Below are positions 27,145 through 35,487 of a stretch of DNA of 64,000 bases, piece after piece. The position numbers and the translations under genes are program-made. The DNA lies in NCBI GenBank assembly GCA_024234995.1, contig JACKNF010000012.1, positions 27,780 to 91,779 on the forward strand. The letters are read 5' to 3'. This DNA is from Gammaproteobacteria bacterium. GTDB taxonomy: Bacteria; Pseudomonadota; Gammaproteobacteria; Competibacterales; Competibacteraceae. Position 1 is the stretch's first letter; each line of letters starts with the position of its first letter. Below the pieces are notes generated by a model. That model searched no databases. It saw nothing but the letters and a program-made list of their open reading frames with translations, and was not told the origin of the DNA.

Positions 27145-27249
27145 AAGGGATTTTGAAGAATCTTACGGATAAATCGAGAAGCGCGCAGGGCCAGCTAAGC
27201 GAATGCTCTCCAGAGACGGCTTAACACCGTCATACCAGCAACGGAATAA

Positions 27250-27288
27250 TTTGCACCGGATTTGCACGATCATTTCGCAACCTTGCAC
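27250..27288 (+). promoter_or_regulatory. TTTGCAC direct repeats with 11-bp period upstream of the exosortase gene
   Basis: TTTGCAC occurs at 27250-27256 and 27261-27267, a degenerate ATTTCGC at 27272-27278, and CTTGCAC at 27282-27288. Direct repeats one helical turn apart are the usual binding pattern of OmpR/PhoB-type regulators. The regulator encoded at 25669-26352 is the nearest candidate. A hairpin (TGTGCGC/GCGCACA, 27290-27309) follows. Confidence 0.55.
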
Positions 27289-27289
27289 A

Positions 27290-27309
27290 TGTGCGCCACG
27301 AAGCGCACA
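27290..27309 (+). promoter_or_regulatory. Hairpin just after the direct repeats
   Basis: TGTGCGC at 27290-27296 and GCGCACA at 27303-27309 are perfect complements around a 6-base loop, 45 bases before the exosortase start. It may be an operator or a leader hairpin. Confidence 0.35.
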
Positions 27310-27353
27310 CACTTGATTTTCATACTGCGCGGGCGAACTCAAGGAGTCACGCC

Positions 27354-28853
27354 ATGCGCTTCAAATTCTATTCTCAGCCCGGTCCAATGAGCTTGATTCT
27401 GGGCCTTGTTCTGTTAGCCATTCATCCACTGATCTGGCTGGCGGGAACCTGGCTTGATCCGGCCTACGATTCCTACGGTTTGTGGGTGGCGGTGCTGACC
27501 GGTATGCTCTTGCTATGGAGCACGGCTAGCCCGCTGCGTACGCCTGGCGTCTCGCAACGCTATAACGGATTCTACCTGCTGGCATTGACCGCCATCGTGC
27601 GTCTGCTCGGACAATGGCTCGGGATTAACACAATCGGTGCAGCGGCTTTGGCCGTGGATATCTACGCCATCGGTTTGCTGCTAGGTCTGGATCGCCGCGC
27701 CCGCCCGCTATCTCCAGGCTGGTTGGCGGTGCTCTTCATGTTTGCGCTGCCCATTGAACGCATTCTGCAACGCGGTTTTGGCTTCCTTCTGCAACAAATC
27801 TCCGCCGCCGGTGCCTGCGCTGCGCTCCAGCTAGGAGCTGCACCCGTGCAGTGCGAAGGCATTCAGTTGCAGTGGCAGGGGCAAACACTGCTGGTCGATT
27901 TGCCTTGTTCCGGGACGCGCGGTCTGTTGCTGCTGCTCCTGCTATTCGCTGCGGTTGCCGCTTTCACCCGTCCCTCGTTCAGGCGGGCGTGCCTGGGTCT
28001 ATTGCTCACTCTGGCGGCGGCGGCTGTGGGCAATAGTCTGCGTATTGTTGCCATCGCCCTGGGTCTGGTCCACCGCGAGACGGGGGGTGGCGTGGATGTG
28101 CTTGCCGAGCCGTGGCACAGTGCGATTGGCTTGATCACTTTGAGCCTCTCAGCGCTGCCGCTTCTATTTTGGGCCCGGCTCCGCCGGGCCGGACCGGCCA
28201 TGCCTCTTTCCTTACCGGGTCAGGCAACAGCTAACGCACAGCGATTCTGGTCTGTTCAACCCGTCACTGGTCTGGCTTTTCTGAGCGCGTGTGCCGTGAT
28301 CGTGTCCTTGCCGGCACGACCGGTGGATATCGCCCATTCACTCCCCGCACCACAGTTGCCTGATCGCATCGCGGCTTTTATCGCGCAACCCGGCGTGCTC
28401 ACTTCCCAGGAACGCGAGTACTTCACCCGTTACGGCGGCGGCGCGGCGCGGGCCGCCTATGGCCCCTATGGATTGCTGGTGGTCAGCACCTCCGCGCCGC
28501 TGCGCCATCTCCATGCGCCCGACGAATGCCTGACCGGTCGCGGTCACGCGGTGCGTTATCTCGGCCAGACCGGCGGCCCGATTCCCAGCGCAGTGTATCG
28601 CAGCACCGATCCGCAGGGACGGGTCTGGCGGGTCGCTGTGAGTTATGTCTCGGAACGTGGTGAACAAGCGATCCATGTTGCTCAGGCGGTGTGGCTCTGG
28701 TTACAAGCGCCAGGCACGGCTTGGCGGATGATCGAACGCATCACCCCTTGGGAACTGCCGGTGGATGCAGCAGAAGCTTTCGATAGCGCTGTGTGGCGGG
28801 CGCTGGATGTAGCCCCCCCGCTGCCCGCGCTAACTCTGAAACCCGTTTTATGA
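27354..28853 (+). CDS. Exosortase with C-terminal EpsI-like domain
   Basis: A 499-residue inner-membrane enzyme. The ATG at 27354 follows AAGGAG and avoids a poor upstream extension. About eight helices make up the exosortase core, with the catalytic triad expected of the family: C185 in DLPCSGTRG, R230 in GNSLRIVAI and H255 in AEPWHSAIGL. After residue 310 a soluble part of about 190 residues carries RHLHAPDECLTG (385-394), like the H-x-P-x-x-CL motif of EpsI proteins that accompany exosortases. Exosortases cut C-terminal PEP-type signals at the membrane. The next gene encodes a protein with such a signal. It may belong to the group called exosortase T, which I cannot confirm. Confidence 0.88.
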   Translation: MRFKFYSQPGPMSLILGLVLLAIHPLIWLAGTWLDPAYDSYGLWVAVLTGMLLLWSTASPLRTPGVSQRYNGFYLLALTAIVRLLGQWLGINTIGAAALAVDIYAIGLLLGLDRRARPLSPGWLAVLFMFALPIERILQRGFGFLLQQISAAGACAALQLGAAPVQCEGIQLQWQGQTLLVDLPCSGTRGLLLLLLLFAAVAAFTRPSFRRACLGLLLTLAAAAVGNSLRIVAIALGLVHRETGGGVDVLAEPWHSAIGLITLSLSALPLLFWARLRRAGPAMPLSLPGQATANAQRFWSVQPVTGLAFLSACAVIVSLPARPVDIAHSLPAPQLPDRIAAFIAQPGVLTSQEREYFTRYGGGAARAAYGPYGLLVVSTSAPLRHLHAPDECLTGRGHAVRYLGQTGGPIPSAVYRSTDPQGRVWRVAVSYVSERGEQAIHVAQAVWLWLQAPGTAWRMIERITPWELPVDAAEAFDSAVWRALDVAPPLPALTLKPVL

Positions 28854-28879
28854 AACTTTGATTGATAGAGGAAAAATCC

Positions 28880-31042
28880 ATGAAGAACCCTGCATTTTTT
28901 CTGATCACGAGCCTGTTTTGGTCCTCCTGGACCACCGCGCTCGCTGTCGTTCCCGGCGATCTAGGCGGTCGCATCGAAACAGAAGTGGACGGGAAATCGA
29001 TGACCTTGCCCTTGCTCAAGACCGATATCAACGCTGACCTTCAGGGCGACTTGGCGCTGGTCACCGTGACGCAAACCTTTGCCAATCCGCTGAATCAGGC
29101 AGTTCATGCGGCTTATTTGTTTCCACTCAATGAGAATGCCGCTGTCAACGCCATGACCCTGGACGTCGGCGGCGAGCGCATTCAGGCCAAAATCCAGCGC
29201 ATCGAGGAGGCCCGCGCCACTTTCGAGAAAGCGAAAGGCCAAGGCCGCAGCGCCGCCTTGCTCAGTCAGCATCGCCCGAATATGTTTACCCAGGATATCG
29301 CCAATCTGATGCCGGGTCTGCCGGTCAAAGTGACGCTGCAATATGTCCAAACCGTGCCTCGGCTGGACGGTGCCTATGAATTGGTTATTCCGCTAGTTGT
29401 AGGACCGCGCTATCAGCCGCAAGGCGCTGGTGTTGCGCCGGATGAACCCATGCTACCGGGCGGCGTTCACCACTGGAATGCTCAGACCGGAACTTCCGGC
29501 GGTGCGGCGGCGGCTCACAGCCAAACCGCCTATGGGCAATGGGAGGTCGAGCAGTTGCCCGCATATCCCCCCGTATTTGAATTGAACGTGCCTGAACAAA
29601 TTGACCCGGAGCGAGTCGGTTTGACCGTCCATCTCAACGCGGGCATGGCCATTGCCGCCATCGATAGCCGTACTCATCCGATCACCACCGGGATTCTGGA
29701 GAATGGGCGCGCCGAAGTGCGGCTGGCCAATGGCCGCACGCTCGATAATCGTGATTTCGTCCTGCGCTACACGCTGGCCGGGACACGCACCCAGGCCGGT
29801 TTGCTGGCTTACCGCGACGCGCGCGGCGGTTTTTTCAGCCTGTTGCTCGAACCGCCGCAGGCCCCGGCTGAGACGGACATCACGCCGCGCGAGATGGTAT
29901 TTGTCTTGGATTGTTCCGGCTCGATGAGCGGCCTGCCGATTGAAACCAGTAAGACCTTTATGAGAATCGCGCTGCGCCGGCTGCGGTCCACGGACAGTTT
30001 CCGCATCATCCGCTTCAGCGATGCCGCGACCGAGTTTTCCGCGCAGCCATTGCCAGCGACACCCGGAAATATTCAGGCGGGTCTGCACTACATCGATGCG
30101 CTCAACGGCGAAGGCGGTACCGAGATGAGTGCCGGCATCCGCCAGGCGTTGGCTTTGCCGGTCCCTGCGGGATCGTTGCGCATCGTTACCTTTCTGACCG
30201 ACGGTTATATTGGCAACGAAGCTGAAATTCTGGCGCTGATCAGCACCCATTTAGGCAATGCGCGATTGTATGCCTTTGGTGCCGGTGCGGGCGTTAACCG
30301 TTATCTTCTGAGCGAGATGGGCCGGGTTGGGCGCGGTTTCACCCGCTATATGGACCCCGCCGAGGATCAGGAAAAGGTTGCCGGAGAATTGGCTGAGCGC
30401 TTGCAATCGCCCGTGTTGACCGACATTCAGATTGACTGGGGCGGTTTGGACGTGAGTGAACTCAGCCCTGGCCCATTGCCTGATCTGTTTGCCGGACAGT
30501 CGTTGCGGATTCAGGGACGTTATGGCCGCCCCGGCCGGTACGAGGTCAAGGTACGAGGCCGGGTACAGGGACGCCCCGCGACCTTGCCTTTACAGATCGA
30601 GCTGCCGGAAACCAGCACCCAGGGCGAGGCGGTGCCAATCCTCTGGGCGCGTTCCCTGATCGGCGATCTCATGCATCAATTGACAACGGGCCGCCATCTG
30701 TTTCGTGGTGAGGACGTGAACGCTGACACCCTCAAGCAGCGCATCACTGAGTTGGGGCTGAACTTTGCGCTGGTAACGAAGTGGACCGCGTTCGTCGCCG
30801 TATCGGAGAAGATTTATAATCCCAGCCCGATTGATACACCCACGGTGCCGGTACCCGTGGCGCAGGTCAAAGGAACAACTGCGCTGGCCTACGGTGAGCC
30901 GGCGATGCCAATCACGGCGGGTAATGTTTTCAGCGGTGGCAGCACACCGGAACCGGACGCAATTCCCGGCTTCATCGTGATAGCGCTGCTATTGGCGGGC
31001 TTCCTGATCCAGTACCGTCTGCGTACAGGGTTCATTAAATAA
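28880..31042 (+). CDS. VIT-VWA domain protein with C-terminal PEP-type sorting signal
   Basis: A 720-residue exported protein. The ATG at 28880 follows GAGG and begins a signal peptide (KNPAFFLITSLFWSSWTTAL). A VIT domain (about 30-160, LVTVTQTFANPLNQAV) is followed by a VWA domain (about 338-515) with a MIDAS motif DCSGSMSG at D344. Past a beta-rich part the C-terminus has PEP at 690-692, IPG, one helix and basic YRLR, a textbook exosortase recognition signal. Its architecture matches the target proteins of dedicated proteobacterial sortase systems, but with an exosortase signal. It would be cut and retained or modified at the cell surface by the adjacent exosortase, 26 bases upstream. Confidence 0.9.
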   Translation: MKNPAFFLITSLFWSSWTTALAVVPGDLGGRIETEVDGKSMTLPLLKTDINADLQGDLALVTVTQTFANPLNQAVHAAYLFPLNENAAVNAMTLDVGGERIQAKIQRIEEARATFEKAKGQGRSAALLSQHRPNMFTQDIANLMPGLPVKVTLQYVQTVPRLDGAYELVIPLVVGPRYQPQGAGVAPDEPMLPGGVHHWNAQTGTSGGAAAAHSQTAYGQWEVEQLPAYPPVFELNVPEQIDPERVGLTVHLNAGMAIAAIDSRTHPITTGILENGRAEVRLANGRTLDNRDFVLRYTLAGTRTQAGLLAYRDARGGFFSLLLEPPQAPAETDITPREMVFVLDCSGSMSGLPIETSKTFMRIALRRLRSTDSFRIIRFSDAATEFSAQPLPATPGNIQAGLHYIDALNGEGGTEMSAGIRQALALPVPAGSLRIVTFLTDGYIGNEAEILALISTHLGNARLYAFGAGAGVNRYLLSEMGRVGRGFTRYMDPAEDQEKVAGELAERLQSPVLTDIQIDWGGLDVSELSPGPLPDLFAGQSLRIQGRYGRPGRYEVKVRGRVQGRPATLPLQIELPETSTQGEAVPILWARSLIGDLMHQLTTGRHLFRGEDVNADTLKQRITELGLNFALVTKWTAFVAVSEKIYNPSPIDTPTVPVPVAQVKGTTALAYGEPAMPITAGNVFSGGSTPEPDAIPGFIVIALLLAGFLIQYRLRTGFIK

Positions 31043-31098
31043 GGCACAAAAAATGCTTAAGTAATCTCTATGGCCTGCCAACTTTGAGAAATGTACCC

Positions 31099-31296
31099 AT
31101 GCTGCAAACCATTGCGACAGTCCCAACCCCTCGCATGATCGAGCTTTTAGAACTAATCGAGTTAGCAAATCAACGCGATGCCGAACCTCGCCTTACCCAC
31201 TATCTCTACCAGTGCCGCCGCACCGGCTACGAACCGCCGCCTGAGCTGCTGCAATTAGCGCGTGACAATATTGAGCGTAAACGGCAAGTTTTTTGA
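31099..31296 (+). CDS. Small hypothetical protein
   Basis: A 65-residue soluble protein with a helical, charged composition (IELANQRDAEPRLTHYLYQ). The ATG at 31099 is used; an in-frame TTG lies 15 bases earlier. It lies about 55 bases after the VIT-VWA gene and could be co-transcribed. No family is recognised. Reasonable codon use and an ending before a strong hairpin support it only moderately. Confidence 0.45.
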   Translation: MLQTIATVPTPRMIELLELIELANQRDAEPRLTHYLYQCRRTGYEPPPELLQLARDNIERKRQVF

Positions 31297-31390
31297 ACAG
31301 CCTGCAACGGCACAGCCCATTTTGGTCCTCCAGAGCGGGCTCACTTGATTCAACCTGTTTGTCAATTGATCCGTAAAAATATCCATGGTT

Positions 31391-31426
31391 AGGCTATCTC
31401 ATTCTTCGATTGAGAATGAATAGCCT
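31391..31426. terminator. Strong bidirectional hairpin between convergent genes
   Basis: AGGCTAT (31391-31397) pairs with ATAGCCT (31420-31426), and TCATTCT (31399-31405) with AGAATGA (31413-31419), leaving a 7-base loop and one bulged base. On the minus strand a T-run (complement of 31376-31380) follows a few bases later. It probably ends both the exosortase operon and nnrU. Confidence 0.6.
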
Positions 31427-31441
31427 TGACCACCGGTTAAG

Positions 31442-32017
31442 TCAGCCTCCAATAGGCGGGACACCGATCAGCCAAGTATGGAGCCAGAGCACAAAAGCAA
31501 CATAGAGCGCAAGGCCGCCGGTCACGGCAATGAGATCATTCCACTTGGACGGCGGCGCACTGAGGACTGGATGCGGGAGACGGCGTTTTATGGAGATGCG
31601 AGCCACCACGGCCCAGGCGAGGAAGGTACCAAAGAGAAGCACATCGGCCAGCATGCCGTTCGCCAGCAGGTGAGCGAAAGCCCATAGCTTGGTAGCAGCC
31701 AGCATGGGATGCTGGATGGCCGTCTGGATGCGCCCCGGCAAGTAGGTGGCGAGCAACAATGGAAAGACCGGGACCAGTAACAATAGCGTGATATGACGCA
31801 GCCACACTGGCGGCAGATAGAGAAGCACAGGATCATAGCGGGCAAGTCCGTAACCCCAGACAATGAGCCCAAATCCGGCAAGAGACGCCAGCGAGTACAG
31901 GCCCCGCCACGGTCCTTCACCGAACTTTGCGGCTTGGCGGTCCCGCCATGATTCGCTGATGATGGAGGTGGAGTGTACGGTTAAAAAGAGGATCAATCCG
32001 AGTAAGAGCATGCTCAT
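31442..32017 (-). CDS. NnrU family membrane protein
   Basis: A 191-residue protein with about five helices and family signatures such as LFLTVHSTSIISESWRD at the start, and HPMLAATKLWAFAHLLANG in the middle. NnrU is tied to nitrite and nitric oxide respiration in denitrifiers, though its biochemical role is not settled. The nearby hemerythrin (32299-32691, same strand) also fits oxygen or nitric oxide chemistry. GGGGA precedes the ATG. Confidence 0.85.
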   Translation of the reverse strand: MSMLLLGLILFLTVHSTSIISESWRDRQAAKFGEGPWRGLYSLASLAGFGLIVWGYGLARYDPVLLYLPPVWLRHITLLLLVPVFPLLLATYLPGRIQTAIQHPMLAATKLWAFAHLLANGMLADVLLFGTFLAWAVVARISIKRRLPHPVLSAPPSKWNDLIAVTGGLALYVAFVLWLHTWLIGVPPIGG

Positions 32018-32298
32018 TTGTAAATCCCCGCTATATGAAAGGCGCTTACCTTAACACATCGAAGCGTAAACGATTGGCGGCGCCATCTGGGAGCTAAAGA
32101 TACTTCCCGCTGCCGTAAGCACCTGCGGGTTCGCTCAGTCTGCTCGTAAAGAAATTAATGCAACAAGGCTTTTCCGCGAGTGTGCAGTGTTGGCGAGTAC
32201 CGGTGAGCGTTGCCAGCGGCGGGGCGAACAGGTTGCGCTCGCCCAAGAAATTGGCCAGCAACTATGGGGACGTAAGGAAAGCTAATAAATCCGGATTC

Positions 32299-32691
32299 TT
32301 ATCTGCATCTGGACCAGTTGCAGTAGTAGTCGATAAATTGCCGGTCTTGCGTGCTGATATGGTCGGCCAGGAATGCCAGAATCGCTTTCGCCTCCGGTAA
32401 CGTGAAGATCTGCTCTCCGAAGCTGCTATATTGTTGCTTAATTGCTTCCAATCGCTCCATCAGAGCGTCGTGATCAAGCGCGTGACTATCGTAGCCTGGA
32501 TAGCTGCTCAAGCGCATCAATAGCTGTTCGGACATGAAATGCATATCGCTGTAAGCTACTAACTGCTCAAGAATTTCATCTATTAACGCTGGGTCTGCAT
32601 CATCGCTGACTGCGTCGCAAAGCGCTTGTGTCAGGCCGAGTTGGATGTGGTGTTCAGCATCGATGTCTTTCGGGTTGGGTTTGCGATTCAT
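32299..32691 (-). CDS. Hemerythrin-like protein (short form)
   Basis: A 130-residue protein with di-iron ligands in DAEHHIQ, HFMSEQ (HxxxE), HALDHD (HxxxH) and HISTQD (HxxxxD). The ATG at 32691 follows ACGGAGAAG; an upstream in-frame TTG is less likely. It lacks the tail seen in the first hemerythrin (15811-16290). It probably binds oxygen or senses it, or nitric oxide, near NnrU. It is divergent from the DsrE-like gene. Confidence 0.9.
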   Translation of the reverse strand: MNRKPNPKDIDAEHHIQLGLTQALCDAVSDDADPALIDEILEQLVAYSDMHFMSEQLLMRLSSYPGYDSHALDHDALMERLEAIKQQYSSFGEQIFTLPEAKAILAFLADHISTQDRQFIDYYCNWSRCR

Positions 32692-32880
32692 CAATGAGCT
32701 TCTCCGTGGGACATTTTACATTATGCGACTGATACCTGGCATATCAATATATTATTATATTGAATAAATAGATTTTATTTTTTACCAAGCTGTATTGAGG
32801 GTATCGCTATCTGTTAAAAACTCCTTTGATAGGGGTTGGTTTTTTCTGGAAGGTTCACTCATTTGATAACGGAGAAAAGA

Positions 32881-33300
32881 ATGAAATTCATGAATGCCTT
32901 ATTGTTGATTATGGCCCTGGCAGTTAGCGGTTTGACTACCCCCGTACTGGCGGGCGATACTGATCCATTGTTTGTCAATATGACCGCTGATGATGCCCAT
33001 CGCGCCAATATGGCGATCACCTTCGGCAAGGCGCAAATGGAGCGAGGACATCCGTTGACGGTTTTTCTAAATGACAAAGGCGTTTTGGTCGGCGCCAAGG
33101 CTAACGCCGGTCAATACGAAGAACACCAAAAGAAGCTGATTGAAATCATGCAAAAAGGCGGCGTGGTCATCGCCTGCCCAATGTGTATGAAGCATTACGG
33201 CATCGAAACCGGCGATCTGCTACCAGGGATTCAAGTTGGCAAGCCGGAACTAACGGGCGCTGCGTTGTTTAAAGATGGAACCCAGACGCTGACTTGGTGA
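32881..33300 (+). CDS. Secreted DsrE-like protein
   Basis: A 139-residue protein with a signal peptide (MKFMNALLLIMALAVSGLTT, cleavage near VLAGD) and a DsrE/DsrF-like alpha-beta fold. GKAQMERGHPLTVFLNDKGV is the typical middle, and a CPMCMKHYG cysteine pair is at the position of DsrE active cysteines. The ATG at 32881 has GGAG upstream. DsrE-type proteins carry sulfur or act in thiol relay. Being periplasmic and beside a bufferin (copper RiPP) operon, it may handle thiols or metal. 137 bases and an inverted repeat separate it from bufA. Confidence 0.82.
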   Translation: MKFMNALLLIMALAVSGLTTPVLAGDTDPLFVNMTADDAHRANMAITFGKAQMERGHPLTVFLNDKGVLVGAKANAGQYEEHQKKLIEIMQKGGVVIACPMCMKHYGIETGDLLPGIQVGKPELTGAALFKDGTQTLTW

Positions 33301-33309
33301 TAGCGCGAG

Positions 33310-33362
33310 GCAGGAGATCAATATTTTTTCCGGTGCGTTGCATCTAAACTTGAATCTCCTGC
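33310..33362. promoter_or_regulatory. Inverted repeat GCAGGAGAT / ATCTCCTGC before bufA
   Basis: Perfect 9-base arms at 33310-33318 and 33354-33362 surround 35 bases, between the DsrE-like gene and bufA. It may fold in RNA to end or slow the upstream transcript, or act as an operator for the bufferin operon. Confidence 0.4.
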
Positions 33363-33437
33363 GTAAGCAACTTTGTCAGTCGGGCTATTACGACGCAGAC
33401 AACCCTTTTTTCAACGCTATTGCAGAGGATATTCACC

Positions 33438-33737
33438 ATGGTCAAGACCGCTCTCAACCAGTTTGCGCTTGCTGCCGCCGTCGCTGGTGCTTTGGGTCTC
33501 GCTGCTAGTCCTGTCTTTGCTGCTGGGGAAGGCAAGGAAAAATGTTATGGCATTAGCAAGGCGGGTGAGAACGACTGTGCCAGTGCAGCGGGCACGCATG
33601 CCTGTTCGGGGCAATCGACCGCTGATTACGACGGTCAAGATTGGAAATATGCTCCCAAGGGTACCTGTGAAAAAATGGGCGGCAAGGTGGAAGCGTTTAA
33701 GGGCATGGGTAATCCTGCATCGAAAGGGCAGGGGTAA
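33438..33737 (+). CDS. bufA: Bufferin-type RiPP precursor (DUF2282 family)
   Basis: A 99-residue precursor with a signal peptide (ending near SPVFAAGEG) and four core cysteines at positions 36, 47, 56 and 77. They lie in the family motifs KEKCYGISKAGENDC, THAC and KGTCEKMGGK. GAGG precedes the ATG at 33438. In known bufferins the MNIO enzyme BufB with BufC converts cysteines to thiooxazole-type groups that bind copper in the periplasm, protecting against copper. bufB follows after 22 bases. Copper as the ligand here is inferred from the family. Confidence 0.9.
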   Translation: MVKTALNQFALAAAVAGALGLAASPVFAAGEGKEKCYGISKAGENDCASAAGTHACSGQSTADYDGQDWKYAPKGTCEKMGGKVEAFKGMGNPASKGQG

Positions 33738-33759
33738 TCCGGCATTGAGCTGATGTGCC

Positions 33760-34623
33760 ATGTTTGATCTCCGCAATCGCACCGCACTGCCTGCTCAGGC
33801 AGGTATTGGCCTGCGTCATCCTCACTTGCCGGAATTTCTGGCCGCGCCACAGCCTGCGGCATGGCTGGAAATCCATAGCGAAAACTACCTTGCCCCCGGT
33901 GGTCCTCGTCTGGGAGCCCTGGAACGGTTGCGCGGCGATTATCCGCTGAGTTGCCACGGAGTAGGTTTGTCGCTGGGATCGGCGGCTGGGTTGGATGCAG
34001 CGCATCTGGCGCGATTGCGGTATTTATATGACCGGCTGGAACCGGAAGCAATCTCCGAGCATCTGGCCTGGTCCACGGCCCCGGACGGGACTTTTCTGGC
34101 TGATTTACTGCCTCTGCCCTATACCGATGAAGCGCTGGCTATCGCCGCCGCCAATATCGAACGGGCACAGCAGGCGCTGGGCCGGCGTTTACTGGTCGAA
34201 AACCCGTCCACTTATCTGCGCTTCCAGCAGGCAGACTGGGATGAAGCCGGCTTTCTAAGTGAGCTGGTGCGTTGCACAGGCTGCGGTTTATTGCTGGATG
34301 TCAACAATCTTTATGTCAGTGCTGTCAACCACGGTAGCGACCCGCAGGCCGTGCTGAATGCGTTGCCGCTGACAGCCGTCGGCGAAATTCATATTGCCGG
34401 ACATGCCCGGGTTGCTACGTCCTGGGGCGAACTGCTGATCGACGACCACGGTTCTCCGGTCGCCGGGCCGGTTTGGGCGCTGCTGGCCGCTACCTTGCGA
34501 TTGACCGGTCCCTGCCCAGTGTTGATGGAGTGGGACACGAATATCCCGGAATTGCCGGTGCTGCTGGCTGAGGCGGAACGGGCTGAAGGTTATCTACGGG
34601 AGATCACCGGTGCATCTGGCTGA
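33760..34623 (+). CDS. bufB: MNIO-family RiPP-modifying enzyme (DUF692)
   Basis: A 287-residue TIM-barrel enzyme. Conserved segments that supply iron ligands are RHPHLPEFL, LEIHSEN, SCHGVGLSLG, ISEHLAWS, LVENPSTY, DVNNLYVSAVNHG, GEIHIAGHA and MEWDTNIPE. These multinuclear non-haem iron enzymes oxidise cysteines of the precursor peptide. The product of bufC, whose GTG start lies 14 bases inside the end of this gene, helps bind the substrate. Confidence 0.93.
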   Translation: MFDLRNRTALPAQAGIGLRHPHLPEFLAAPQPAAWLEIHSENYLAPGGPRLGALERLRGDYPLSCHGVGLSLGSAAGLDAAHLARLRYLYDRLEPEAISEHLAWSTAPDGTFLADLLPLPYTDEALAIAAANIERAQQALGRRLLVENPSTYLRFQQADWDEAGFLSELVRCTGCGLLLDVNNLYVSAVNHGSDPQAVLNALPLTAVGEIHIAGHARVATSWGELLIDDHGSPVAGPVWALLAATLRLTGPCPVLMEWDTNIPELPVLLAEAERAEGYLREITGASG

Positions 34624-35419
34624 ACTGCAAACCCGGATGCAACGGATGCTGTTATCGGGCGGTGGTCCCGACCCGGCGCTGTTGGCGCTGTTGGCCGATA
34701 CACCTGAGCAACATGAACGTCGTCTGGCGGTATACCGCAACAATGTCCGCCATGCCCTGTTAAGTGTACTGGAGGCGGCTTTTCCTGTGGTCGAGCAGTT
34801 AGTCGGCGTTGAATGCTTCACGGCCACTGCCTTGACCTTTATCGCTGAACATCCGCCGCACCGGCCAGTATTATATGCCTACGGTGTTGATTTTCCAGGT
34901 TTTCTAACCGAATTCCAGCCACTGGTGGAATTGCCTTGGCTGGCAGATGTAGCACGGTTGGAATGGGCGCGTAACGAAGCGCTGTTTGCTGCTGAGGCTG
35001 AGCCACTCGCACCTGATCAACTCGCTTCAATTCCCGCTGACAAATTGGCCGGTTTGCAACTCCAGTTGCATCCTGCAACACAGTTGCTGGAATCTTCCTG
35101 GCCGGTCCACGCAATCTGGGCCGCGCACCAACCCGGAGGCGGGCCATTGGAAGCTGTCGATCTCCAACAGGCCGAAACGGTCATGGTGTGGCGTCAAGCT
35201 GGAACAGTCCGCCAGCGTCTGTTAACCCCCGGTGAGTTTGCCTTGCTCGCTGCATGTGTGAAGCAAAGCCCTTTGGCTGAAGCTGTCGAAGCGGCGATCC
35301 AGCAAGAACCAGCATTTGATTTACGCATTGTGCTTGCTCGATGGTTGAACGAGGATGTGTTGGAACGGCCTATAATGACTCTTTTGACATCCCAGACCTG
35401 TGGTGGATCATCGCCGTGA
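34610..35419 (+). CDS. bufC: Bufferin partner protein (DUF2063-type)
   Basis: A 269-residue protein starting with GTG at 34610 after GGGAG, overlapping the end of bufB. The N-terminal helical domain (LAELQTRMQRMLLSG, RRLAVYRNNVRHALLSVLEA) is typical of DUF2063 proteins. The C-terminal half reads LPWLADVARLEWARNEALFA and then a winged-helix-like part. It recruits the precursor to the MNIO enzyme. The stop is 68 bases before the sigma factor start, so the operon probably continues. Confidence 0.9.
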   Translation: MHLAELQTRMQRMLLSGGGPDPALLALLADTPEQHERRLAVYRNNVRHALLSVLEAAFPVVEQLVGVECFTATALTFIAEHPPHRPVLYAYGVDFPGFLTEFQPLVELPWLADVARLEWARNEALFAAEAEPLAPDQLASIPADKLAGLQLQLHPATQLLESSWPVHAIWAAHQPGGGPLEAVDLQQAETVMVWRQAGTVRQRLLTPGEFALLAACVKQSPLAEAVEAAIQQEPAFDLRIVLARWLNEDVLERPIMTLLTSQTCGGSSP

Positions 35420-35487
35420 ACGCGATCAGCGCTCTACCGCGCAGGTATCCCGCAGGCTGGTGGTTCATCCTGGTGCGAGCATCCATC

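Noticed and set aside
29453..30250. Long minus-strand open frame opposite the VIT-VWA gene
   Set aside because: Antisense shadow of a GC-rich coding region, with no family features and no ribosome site.
32100..32286. Open stretch reading RECAVLASTGERCQRRGEQ on the plus strand
   Set aside because: No start site, no recognised family and no neighbours to support it; perhaps debris, perhaps chance.
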